Source: Bacteroidota bacterium
GTDB taxonomy: Bacteria > Bacteroidota > Bacteroidia > Chitinophagales > Saprospiraceae
Assembly: GCA_030147525.1 (NCBI GenBank)
Contig: JASBVF010000024.1
Location: forward strand, 124,001-188,000
Length of the DNA stretch: 64,000 nucleotides
Direction of reading: 5' to 3'
Shown: positions 53,426 through 60,263 of the stretch, in pieces
How positions within the stretch are numbered: the stretch's first letter is position 1
Layout of the letters: the number at the start of each line of letters is the position of its first letter
The notes under the pieces: model-generated
Told to the model about the DNA's origin: nothing
The model's input: the letters and a program-made list of their open reading frames with translations, nothing else
The model's database searches: none
Translations under genes and position numbers: made by a program

Positions 53426-53512
53426 GAAGTTCATTTCGAATCGGCAATGCACCAAAATTTTGTACAACTTTAGGGATTTCTGTAATTTTGAAAAAACAAA
53501 CTCAAAGCCAAT

Positions 53513-53848
53513 ATGCCCCTGTTGCCCAATGCTGAATTTGCTGAGGTACCCATTGAAAAACTACGGGATTACGCATTGAATCCTGAACATCCTGTCGGAA
53601 AACACAAGGCAAGAGTATTTGAATTGGTATTAGGTTTGACAGTTGATGATGCGGCATTTTTAAAAGATAAAATTCTATTGGCCGTTTTGGAAAATGAAGC
53701 GATTTTGACCAGGCACGATGAATATGGAAAGCGTTTCAATATGGAGTTTGAATTAGAAAACAAGGGCAGAAGCGCAACCATAATGACGGCCTGGATCTTA
53801 ATTGAAAATGAACTTGTCCCAAGATTGACCAGTTGTTATGTCAAATAA
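53513..53848 (+). CDS. DUF6883 domain-containing protein
   Basis: This 111-residue cytoplasmic protein matches the DUF6883 pattern: MPLLPNAEFAEVPIEKLRDY, ALNPEHPVGKHKARVFELVL and RSATIMTAWILIENELVPRL. The conserved NPEHPVGKHKARVF and TAWI segments are seen in this family, which often occurs at the ends of polymorphic toxins or next to DUF4926 genes. A nuclease-like activity has been suggested for similar arrangements but is not established. It overlaps the DUF4926 gene by 11 bp, indicating translational coupling. Confidence 0.75.
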   Translation: MPLLPNAEFAEVPIEKLRDYALNPEHPVGKHKARVFELVLGLTVDDAAFLKDKILLAVLENEAILTRHDEYGKRFNMEFELENKGRSATIMTAWILIENELVPRLTSCYVK

Positions 53849-54071
53849 TTTTGAGATGAAACAAAATATCAAAATCTTAGACGTAGTTGCCTTGCTACAG
53901 CCTATGCCAAAAGTAGGGTTGCGAAAAGGACAGGTAGGAACTGTCGTCGAGCGATTGGCGGATGAAGTTTTCGAAGTCGAATTTTGCGACCGCAAAGGAA
54001 AAACTTTAGCAATGCTTCCTGTTAATGCCAAGGATTTATTGTTGTTAAAGTACGAATTGGAAGTTGCCTGA
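53838..54071 (+). CDS. DUF4926 domain-containing protein
   Basis: This 77-residue protein has KILDVVALLQPMPKVGLRKG followed by QVGTVVERLADEVFEVEFCD, a small SH3-like barrel typical of DUF4926. It overlaps the DUF6883 gene by 11 bp; an alternative ATG at 53856 would instead start 8 bp after it. Pairs of DUF6883 and DUF4926 genes recur in bacteria, which resembles a toxin-antitoxin or toxin-immunity layout, but roles are not proven. Confidence 0.78.
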   Translation: MSNNFEMKQNIKILDVVALLQPMPKVGLRKGQVGTVVERLADEVFEVEFCDRKGKTLAMLPVNAKDLLLLKYELEVA

Positions 54072-54079
54072 ATATTATC

Positions 54080-54574
54080 ATGTCCGAATCCCTCCTCCAA
54101 TCCTGGCAGCGCAAAAACGCACAGTCCACCGTCGAAAACCGGGACATCGTCAAGCGCCTGAAGCGCAAAAAAGGCAAGCAACTCGACCAGCTCGCCGATG
54201 AAGTGCACAACGAGGTTTTTTCAAAAATCGACTGCCTCGACTGCGCCGGCTGCTGCTCCGGCATCCCGCCCATCGTCACCAAGGCCGATGTCACGAGAAT
54301 TTCAAAAACCTTTGGGATGAAACCGGCAGAATTCGAGGCCCAGTACCTCACCGTCGATGAGGACGGCGATACGGTGATGAACACGACACCCTGCCCGTTT
54401 TTGCTGGAGGATCGCAAGTGCATGATCTACGACATCCGTCCGAAAGCATGCCGCCAGTTTCCGCACACCAACGACCTGGATTTTTCAAAAAACATGAAAC
54501 TGCACGCCATGAATGCTACGATTTGCCCCGGCGTTTTTCACATTTTGAGAAGGCTGGATGCAGTGATGGGATGA
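54080..54574 (+). CDS. YkgJ-family cysteine cluster protein
   Basis: This 164-residue protein has the YkgJ cysteine pattern: CLDCAGCCSG (about 48-57), TPCPFL, RKCMIYDIRPKACRQFP and TICPGVF. The clustered Cys probably bind Zn or an Fe-S cluster. Function unknown. The start lies 8 bp after the DUF4926 stop, so it may belong to the same transcript. It is followed immediately by an inverted repeat at 54572-54656. Confidence 0.88.
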   Translation: MSESLLQSWQRKNAQSTVENRDIVKRLKRKKGKQLDQLADEVHNEVFSKIDCLDCAGCCSGIPPIVTKADVTRISKTFGMKPAEFEAQYLTVDEDGDTVMNTTPCPFLLEDRKCMIYDIRPKACRQFPHTNDLDFSKNMKLHAMNATICPGVFHILRRLDAVMG

Positions 54575-54656
54575 ACGCTGAGGCGCCAAGACGCAGAGCC
54601 CAAACTTAGCCAATTCAAGACTCACAAACCTCTGCGCCTTTGTGTCTCAGCGTTCA
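54572..54656. repeat. intergenic inverted repeat between convergent genes
   Basis: Arms of about 27 nt beginning TGAACGCTGAGGCG and ending with the complement, separated by about 31 nt. Pairing is interrupted in the middle. It starts in the stop region of the YkgJ gene and ends at the stop of the aminotransferase gene. Confidence 0.7.
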
Positions 54657-55895
54657 TTTTGAAAACGTCTCGCTTTGCTGCAATATGCCGTCTTCCACTT
54701 TCCCGAAAATCAGCAAATACTGCCGCAGCGCCTCCCGCAGACAGTTCAGCGCCTCCCGCAGGTCGTTTTCGTTCAAAATGTAGGCGACCCGTACCTGCCG
54801 TTTTCCAAGTTCTTTGTGAAAATAAAACCCATCAGCGGGGGCAAGCATGACCGTATTCCCGTCGAGTTCGAAATCGGTGAGCAACCACTTGCAGAAATGG
54901 GCGGCGTCGGCCACCGGTAGCTCCACCATGTTGTAAAATGCGGCATCCGGTAGGTAGCAGTTCACGCCTTCGATGCTGCGCAAACCCTCGTACAGCACAT
55001 GGCGGCGACGGTCATACTCGGCCTTCGCTTTTTCGATGTATTCCTCCGAAAATTGGTAGCAAACCTCCGCCAACTGCTGCCCGAAGTAAGGCGGACACAG
55101 CCGCAACTGCGCATATTTGTTGACGATACGCTGGATGTCTTTATTTTTTGTGATCAAATAACCCACCCTTGCGCCGCAGCTGCTGAACACTTTTGAAATG
55201 GAGTCAATCACGATCACATGCTCCTCCATACCCTCGAACGACAGCACGGAAGTGAACTCCTTGCCGTAGCAAAACTCCCGGTACACCTCGTCCACGATCA
55301 AATACAAATCGTGGCGTTTTACGAGCGCCATCAGTTTTTCCAGGTCGGAACGGCTGTAAAGCTGGCCGGTCGGGTTGCCGGGGTTGCAGAGGAAAATGGC
55401 CTTTGTTTTTGGGGTGATTAATTTTTCAAATGCCTCAGGTTCAGGGAGTTGGAATTTTTTTTCCAGCGTCGTCGTCAGTGGAACGATGCGGATGGTGCCC
55501 ATTTGGGCGAAGCCCAGATAATTGGCATAAAATGGTTCCGGGATGATCACCTCATCGTTCTGATCGCAGCAGGTGAGCAGGGTGAAAAGAATGGCTTCGG
55601 AGGCGCCCGTCGTCACGTAAACGTCTTCGGAGGAAAGGTTGGCGTCAAATTTTTGATAGTACCGGGCCACCACTTCCCGCAGCGAAGGAATGCCTTCGGA
55701 GGGGCCGTAACCCACGATTTTTTCAGTGGCGCTGCGCACCGCTTCCAGTGCCTGTGGCGGTGTTTCGATGTCCGGCTGGCCGATGTTCAGGTGGAAGATA
55801 TGCCGGCCTTTGGCCTTCGCAGCCTTGGCAAAAGGGAGCAGGCTGCGAATGGGGGAATGTGGGACTTCGTCGCCACGGTTTGAATGATTTGGCAT
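54654..55895 (-). CDS. pyridoxal-phosphate aminotransferase, class I/II
   Basis: This 413-residue protein belongs to the aspartate aminotransferase fold family. Motifs are HLNIGQPDIETPPQALEAV, YGPSEGIPSLREVVARYY, LCNPGNPTGQLYS (binding the cofactor), and SISKVFSSCGARVGYL with the PLP lysine. The final part RQVRVAYILNENDLREAL carries the substrate-carboxylate Arg. The start is the ATG at 55895; upstream in-frame TTG at 55931 is less likely. Substrate cannot be told from sequence alone. It is divergent from the sulfate operon. Confidence 0.9.
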   Translation of the reverse strand: MPNHSNRGDEVPHSPIRSLLPFAKAAKAKGRHIFHLNIGQPDIETPPQALEAVRSATEKIVGYGPSEGIPSLREVVARYYQKFDANLSSEDVYVTTGASEAILFTLLTCCDQNDEVIIPEPFYANYLGFAQMGTIRIVPLTTTLEKKFQLPEPEAFEKLITPKTKAIFLCNPGNPTGQLYSRSDLEKLMALVKRHDLYLIVDEVYREFCYGKEFTSVLSFEGMEEHVIVIDSISKVFSSCGARVGYLITKNKDIQRIVNKYAQLRLCPPYFGQQLAEVCYQFSEEYIEKAKAEYDRRRHVLYEGLRSIEGVNCYLPDAAFYNMVELPVADAAHFCKWLLTDFELDGNTVMLAPADGFYFHKELGKRQVRVAYILNENDLREALNCLREALRQYLLIFGKVEDGILQQSETFSK

Positions 55896-55979
55896 GGTGA
55901 AAAAGCTGTTTTTATCAAAAAGTAACGGCAAAGGTATTTCAAAAAGAAAGCCGTTTTGGTTAATTTTTTTTCAAAAATG

Positions 55980-56010
55980 TTGCATCTAACGTACAATCCC
56001 GCTAAGTTTG
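55980..56010 (+). promoter_or_regulatory. promoter of the cysteine leader and sulfate operon
   Basis: TTG at 55980-55982 and TAAGTTTG at 56003-56010 (perfect match to the Bacteroidota -7 consensus TAnnTTTG), spaced by 20 nt. Transcription would begin close to 56016, only about 20 nt before the first leader peptide start. Confidence 0.7.
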
Positions 56011-56035
56011 CCGCTCAATCACAGAAAAATAACGA

Positions 56036-56119
56036 ATGAAGTATTTTATCATTTCCAACAATTTTCATCACAACAGCGCTTGTTGCTGTCTGTGTTGCTG
56101 TTGCTGTGAAATCCGGTAA
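56036..56119 (+). CDS. cysteine-rich leader peptide 1
   Basis: A 27-codon ORF beginning MKYFIISNNF whose residues 16-24 are CCCLCCCCC, that is eight Cys in nine codons (56081-56107). It stops with TAA and is followed 45 bp later by an intrinsic terminator. Its position between promoter and the sulfite reductase operon, its length and the codon run fit a leader peptide that senses charged tRNA-Cys. It is not expected to have a stable product. Too short for usual gene callers. Confidence 0.85.
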   Translation: MKYFIISNNFHHNSACCCLCCCCCEIR

Positions 56120-56124
56120 AATAC

Positions 56125-56179
56125 TCTGTTTTAGGTTTTTAGATACATTTTTGTTCATTCTGAAAAAACCTTTCCAGAG
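56125..56179 (+). promoter_or_regulatory. candidate antiterminator for terminator 1
   Basis: CTCTG...AGGTTTTT (56125-56140) can pair with AAAAACC...CAGAG (56164-56179), in two helices of 5 and 7 bp around a small internal loop. This uses the same bases as the 5' arm of terminator 1, so the two structures are mutually exclusive. Confidence 0.5.
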
Positions 56180-56201
56180 TAGTGTCTGGAAAGGTTTTTT
56201 T
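56164..56201 (+). terminator. attenuator terminator 1
   Basis: Perfect 15-bp stem (AAAAACCTTTCCAGA, 56164-56178; complement 56185-56199) with 6-nt loop, followed by a run of seven T residues (56195-56201). Lies between the two leader ORFs. Confidence 0.9.
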
Positions 56202-56249
56202 GTTTTGGTAAGGAATTTGAAAGCTTTAAATCATTACGATATAAATTCA

Positions 56250-56378
56250 ATGAAAATTAATTCAACATATCACATCATCAATGCAACGTCCGGGACCAGC
56301 GCCCAGGCATGTTGTTGCTGCTGTTGTTGCTGTCTGTCGGGAAATGATCTCCTGAATGGCTCCACAGTGGTTTTGTGA
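56250..56378 (+). CDS. cysteine-rich leader peptide 2
   Basis: A 42-codon ORF beginning MKINSTYHII with eight consecutive Cys codons at residues 21-28 (56310-56333), then LSGNDLLNGS and a TGA stop 25 bp before the second terminator. The codons alternate TGT and TGC irregularly, so this is selection for cysteine, not only a simple DNA repeat. It is a second cysteine leader serving the same operon. No similarity to leader 1 exists outside the Cys run. Confidence 0.85.
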   Translation: MKINSTYHIINATSGTSAQACCCCCCCCLSGNDLLNGSTVVL

Positions 56379-56403
56379 TGTTTTAAATTTCATGAAAAGC
56401 TGT

Positions 56404-56443
56404 AAAGCCCTTCCGGGAAATCGTGTTCCCGGAAGGGCTTTTT
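56404..56443 (+). terminator. attenuator terminator 2
   Basis: Perfect 16-bp GC-rich stem (AAAGCCCTTCCGGGAA, 56404-56419; complement 56426-56441) with a 6-nt loop and a T tail (56439-56443 then GTTTTT). It lies 47 bp before the sulfite reductase start. A partial antiterminator may involve GAATGGCT at 56354-56361. Confidence 0.9.
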
Positions 56444-56450
56444 GTTTTTA

Positions 56451-56488
56451 AAAATTCATCATTCATCGTTCATCATTTATCATTAAAA
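56451..56488 (+). repeat. 38-bp element before sulfite reductase, identical to one before the eCIS LysM gene
   Basis: ATTCATC-type 7-nt units ending two bases before the ATG; same 38 bases as 43010-43047 in the same orientation relative to the gene. Confidence 0.85.
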
Positions 56489-56490
56489 TC

Positions 56491-58629
56491 ATGCTCGACA
56501 ACCTACACCTCCACCGCCTGAACGAAGCCGACAAGGCCGATATCATCGAACTGGCCGAACGCACGGCCGCCTTCCGCAGCGGCAAGGAAGACTCCGAACG
56601 TTTCCGCCATTTTCGCCTCACACGAGGCGTGTACGGCCAGCGTCAGCAAAACGTGCAGATGTTCCGCACAAAAATTCCCTTCGGAAAACTGACCGCCGAA
56701 CAGCTCATCGTGCTGGCCGATTTGTCGGATAAGTATTCCAACGGAAAACTGCACCTGACTACCCGCCAGAACGTGCAATTGCACTACGTCCCGCTCGAAG
56801 ACGCTACCAAAATCTGGGTCGGTTTGGCGCAGGCTGGCATGACCGGCCGGGAAGCCTGCGGTAACACCGTGCGCAACATCACCGCCTCCGCTAATGCAGG
56901 CATTGATCCGAATGAACCGTTCGATGTCTCGCCCTACGTGCAGGCGATGTTTGAATACTTCCTTCGTAACCCGATTTGCCAGGACATGGGACGGAAGATC
57001 AAGACGGCATTTTCGTCGAGCGAAAAGGATTCGGCTTTCACCTACATCCACGACTTTGGTTTTATCCCAAAAGTAAAAATCGTGGACGGCAAGCCTGTTC
57101 GGGGCTTCAAAGTGCTGGTGGCTGGCGGACTCGGCGCACAGGCTATTCCGGCCCACGTGGCGCATGAGTTTCTGGAAGAAGACCTGCTCATTCCGTTCAA
57201 GGAAGCGGCGCTGCGGGTGTTCGACCGCTACGGCGAGCGGGAAAAGCGGATGAAGGCGAGGATGAAATTTTTGGTGCAAAAAATCGGGCTGGAAACCTTC
57301 CTTGAATTGGTGGAAGCCGAACGCAAAGCCCTGAAACACCAGCGCTATCCAATCGACCGGACGCTGGTGCAGGTGGCAGCCCTACCCGCTGAAAAGCCGT
57401 TGCCGGAGATCATCCTGCCCGATCTGAAAAAATATTCCGACTGGCTGAGAACCAATGTTTTTGAACAAAAACAAAAAGGATTTTTTGCGGTGCAACTCAA
57501 GGTGCGCCTCGGCAATCTGACCTCGGACGATGCCCGTAAACTGGCTGCCCTGGTGAAAAAATTCGCTGCCGATGACATCCGAATCACGATGAACCAGGGC
57601 CTGGTGCTGCGATTCGTGCGTGAAAATGCACTGCCACATTTGTTCGACGGTCTCGATGAGCTTGGGCTCGGCGACCCTGGCTTTGACTCCACGGCGGACG
57701 TGACGGCTTGCCCCGGCACAGATACCTGCGCCCTCGGCGTGACCAACAGCACGGGCATTGCGCAGCAACTCGAAAATGTCGTTCGGGAAGAGTATCCGCA
57801 CCTGCTGGAGGAGACGAATTTGAAAATAAAAATCAGCGGCTGCATGAATTCCTGCGGCCAGCACATGGCTTCCAACATCGGTTTCCACGGCAGTTCGCTG
57901 AAGCGTGACAACCAGGTGGTACCTGCCCTGCAGGTCGTACTCGGCGGCGGCGTCGATCCTGACGGAACTGGTCAACTGGCAGAAAAAATCATCAAACTGC
58001 CCACCCGCCGCATCCCCGCCGCCCTCCGTCTCGTACTCGACGACTACGAGCAAAACGCTGAGAATGAATATTTTAACCAATATTTCCGGCGGCAGGACAA
58101 GCGCTATTTTTATGATTTACTGAAACCGCTGGCCGACCTGAACACCTTGCAGGACGAGGAACTTTTTGACTGGGGTCAAACGCAGGAGTACGTCCAGTCC
58201 ATCGGCGTCGGCGAGTGCGCCGGGGTTGCCCTCGACGTGGTCGGGGCCATCATCGGCGATGCACAGAGCAAGGTGGAAGCGGCCCGGAAGTACCTTTCGA
58301 AAGATGCATTTGCCGAGGCGATTTACAGCGCTTACACGGCTTTCGTGATCGGCGCCAAGGCGGCGTTGCTGGCCAAAGACGTGCGCTGCAACACCCACAT
58401 CGGCATTCTGGAAGATTTTCAAACGCACTACGTTGAGACCGGCGATTTCACGCTCGAAACGGGTGAAGCAGACTTCGTCCACCATGTTCTGCAAAGCAAC
58501 CAGCACGAACCGAAGGCGGATTTTGCCACTCGCTACCTGGCCCAGGCTGATGTTTTTTTGAAAAAAATCATCCGGCTGCGGGAAGCCCAGTTGGTTGACA
58601 AAGTCGTGCTTGAAAATTATCGTGCTTAA
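56491..58629 (+). CDS. siroheme-dependent sulfite (nitrite/sulfite) reductase with C-terminal extension
   Basis: This 712-residue enzyme reduces sulfite to sulfide (or nitrite to ammonia) using siroheme and a [4Fe-4S] cluster. Cluster ligands are Cys407 and Cys413 (ACPGTDTC) and Cys451 and Cys455 (SGCMNSCGQ). The substrate motifs TTRQNVQLHYVP and CGNTVRNI are present in the first repeat. Ferredoxin-type reductases have about 550-580 residues; here about 140 more form a helical C-terminal domain (CAGVALDVVGAIIGDAQSK, then FAEAIYSAYTAFVIGAKAAL). Operon partners (siroheme synthesis, APS reductase) and cysteine leaders favour sulfite as substrate. Confidence 0.93.
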   Translation: MLDNLHLHRLNEADKADIIELAERTAAFRSGKEDSERFRHFRLTRGVYGQRQQNVQMFRTKIPFGKLTAEQLIVLADLSDKYSNGKLHLTTRQNVQLHYVPLEDATKIWVGLAQAGMTGREACGNTVRNITASANAGIDPNEPFDVSPYVQAMFEYFLRNPICQDMGRKIKTAFSSSEKDSAFTYIHDFGFIPKVKIVDGKPVRGFKVLVAGGLGAQAIPAHVAHEFLEEDLLIPFKEAALRVFDRYGEREKRMKARMKFLVQKIGLETFLELVEAERKALKHQRYPIDRTLVQVAALPAEKPLPEIILPDLKKYSDWLRTNVFEQKQKGFFAVQLKVRLGNLTSDDARKLAALVKKFAADDIRITMNQGLVLRFVRENALPHLFDGLDELGLGDPGFDSTADVTACPGTDTCALGVTNSTGIAQQLENVVREEYPHLLEETNLKIKISGCMNSCGQHMASNIGFHGSSLKRDNQVVPALQVVLGGGVDPDGTGQLAEKIIKLPTRRIPAALRLVLDDYEQNAENEYFNQYFRRQDKRYFYDLLKPLADLNTLQDEELFDWGQTQEYVQSIGVGECAGVALDVVGAIIGDAQSKVEAARKYLSKDAFAEAIYSAYTAFVIGAKAALLAKDVRCNTHIGILEDFQTHYVETGDFTLETGEADFVHHVLQSNQHEPKADFATRYLAQADVFLKKIIRLREAQLVDKVVLENYRA

Positions 58630-58632
58630 ACA

Positions 58633-58734
58633 GGTTTGATTTGTTTGATTTGTTTGATGAGTTTGAGGTGTTCGATGCGCCTCAAACAATTCAAACCCCT
58701 CAAACAAATCAAACTCATCAAACCATTCTAACCC
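58633..58734 (+). repeat. CAAAC repeats and hairpin before uroporphyrinogen methyltransferase
   Basis: The 54 nt before the ATG contain no G and consist of CAAAC-type 9-nt units. The sequence just after the sulfite reductase stop carries TTTGATTTG-type units that are their reverse complement, giving a hairpin. A 24-bp core is shared with 39523-39580. Confidence 0.8.
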
Positions 58735-59505
58735 ATGTCCACATCCATCACACCGAAAATCACACTCGTAGGCGCCGGTCCCGGCGACCCGGAACTCATC
58801 ACGCTGAAAGGCATTCGTGCCCTGCGCAAGGCGGACGTCGTGCTGTACGACGCACTGGCCAGCAACGAACTGCTCGATTTCGCACCGCCGGAGTCGCTCA
58901 AGGTTTACGTCGGTAAACGGGCCGGCAAACACTCCATGAAACAGGAGGAAATCAGCCTGCTGATGGTGCAGTTTGCCTACTCCCACGGCCACGTGGTGCG
59001 GCTGAAAGGCGGCGATCCGTTCGTTTTCGGGCGGGGCTACGAGGAGGTGGAATTTGCCCGGAATTTTAACATCCCGGTGGAAGTGGTGCCGGGAATCACC
59101 AGCGCTGTGGCCGTGCCCGGCCTGCAAGGCATTCCGTTGACCAGCCGGAACGTAAGCGAAAGTTTCTGGGTGCTCACAGGGACGACAAAAGACGAACAAC
59201 TGTCGAACGACCTGCGCCTGGCAGCGCAATCTTCCGCCACGCTGGTCATTTTGATGGGGGTGGGCAAGCTGCCGCAAATTGCGAAGCTGCTCGCCAGCCA
59301 CGGCAAGGCGGACGTGCCCGCCATGGTCATCCAGCACGGCTCGACACCGAAGGAAAAAATGGCCATCGGCACGGTCGGCACCATTTCAGGCATCGTGAAG
59401 GAAAAAGGCATCGGTACGCCCGGTATCATCGTCATTGGCGAGGTGGTAGGTCTGCACGAGTCGGTGCTGGAAACGGTGGCCGTTCAAAATATCGAACACA
59501 TTTAA
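58735..59505 (+). CDS. cobA: uroporphyrinogen-III C-methyltransferase
   Basis: This 256-residue SAM-dependent enzyme methylates uroporphyrinogen III twice to make precorrin-2 for siroheme. Signature motifs are VGAGPGDPELITLKGIRAL (about 10-28), VVLYDALAS, RLKGGDPFVFGRGYEEVEF and VVPGITSAVAVPG, and MVIQHGSTPKEK near the end. Length matches stand-alone CobA. It sits between the siroheme enzyme and the next siroheme-biosynthesis gene. Confidence 0.96.
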   Translation: MSTSITPKITLVGAGPGDPELITLKGIRALRKADVVLYDALASNELLDFAPPESLKVYVGKRAGKHSMKQEEISLLMVQFAYSHGHVVRLKGGDPFVFGRGYEEVEFARNFNIPVEVVPGITSAVAVPGLQGIPLTSRNVSESFWVLTGTTKDEQLSNDLRLAAQSSATLVILMGVGKLPQIAKLLASHGKADVPAMVIQHGSTPKEKMAIGTVGTISGIVKEKGIGTPGIIVIGEVVGLHESVLETVAVQNIEHI

Positions 59506-59512
59506 AAATGCT

Positions 59513-59589
59513 GATGTTCTTCCGGTTCCGATTCCGATAGGGTGCGAATTCAATTCGCCCCCTATCGGAATCGGAACCGGAAGAACATC
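59513..59589. repeat. 38-bp-arm near-perfect palindrome
   Basis: Arms starting GATGTTCTTCCGGTTCCGAT pair perfectly over 30 bp, then one mismatch, then GCGAATT to the centre. It fills the spacer between two siroheme genes. It has no following T run and spans the whole gap, so simple termination is unlikely; it could be a mobile or processing element. Confidence 0.85.
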
Positions 59590-59611
59590 TGTAAAATTTC
59601 ATCTGAAAATC

Positions 59612-60214
59612 ATGACAACTCAAACAGTACTCAATCCATTGTATCCCATTTTTTTGAAACTGCACGAACTCGACCTGCTTATCGTCGGAGCGGGCGAGGT
59701 GGGGCACGAAAAACTTTTTTTCATGCTGAAAAACAGCCCGAAAGCCAACGTGACGATCGTTGCGCCGTGGGTTTCACCAAAAATTGAAGCGTTGCTGGCT
59801 GAAAATCCCGGCCACCGGGTGACTTTCCGCCGGCGGGCATTCCAGTCGACAGATGTCGTTGGTTTTCAATTGGTTATTGCAGCGACGAATGATCGGTCGC
59901 TCAATGAATCTGTCCGGGAAGCGGCCAAATCCTGGGGGGCTCTCGTCAACGTGGCAGACACGCCAGACCTTTGCGATTTTTACCTCGGAGCCGTGGTGAC
60001 GAGGGGCGATTTGAAAATCGCTATTTCAACAAACGGAAAATCTCCTACATTTGCGAAGCGCTTCCGGCAACTTTTGGAAGAAGCGCTCCCTGCCAATACG
60101 CCAAACCTGTTAAAAAATCTTCATTCGCTAAGATCAAGGCTGACAGGTGATTTCGCTCAAAAAGTGGACCGCCTCAATGATTTGACCGCCTCGCTGGTGG
60201 ATCGGAAAAATTGA
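59612..60214 (+). CDS. precorrin-2 dehydrogenase / sirohydrochlorin ferrochelatase-like (siroheme synthase N-domain)
   Basis: This 200-residue protein resembles Met8p and the N-terminal half of CysG: PIFLKLHELDLLIVGAGEVG opens the NAD-binding fold, then ATNDRSLNESVREAAK, VNVADTPDLCDFYLGAVVTR and IAISTNGKSPTFAKRFRQLL with the conserved Asp of NVAD. It oxidises precorrin-2 to sirohydrochlorin and, in bifunctional members, inserts iron. Whether ferrochelation occurs here or by another enzyme cannot be told. It completes siroheme synthesis beside its user. Confidence 0.93.
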   Translation: MTTQTVLNPLYPIFLKLHELDLLIVGAGEVGHEKLFFMLKNSPKANVTIVAPWVSPKIEALLAENPGHRVTFRRRAFQSTDVVGFQLVIAATNDRSLNESVREAAKSWGALVNVADTPDLCDFYLGAVVTRGDLKIAISTNGKSPTFAKRFRQLLEEALPANTPNLLKNLHSLRSRLTGDFAQKVDRLNDLTASLVDRKN

Positions 60215-60263
60215 TTTTTTGGTTTCGTTCGATATTTCAACATTCAAAAACTCAAGCAACAAA

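Noticed and set aside
56106-56378. 90-codon frame running from leader 1 through terminator 1 into leader 2
   Set aside because: It begins at a GTG inside the Cys codons of leader 1 and reads through the terminator hairpin. The ATG at 56250 gives the sensible leader peptide.
56036-56378. Cys-rich ORFs as metal-binding or modified peptides
   Set aside because: Homopolymeric Cys runs, small size, terminators and cysteine-operon context fit leader peptides better; no modifying enzymes or transporters are adjacent.
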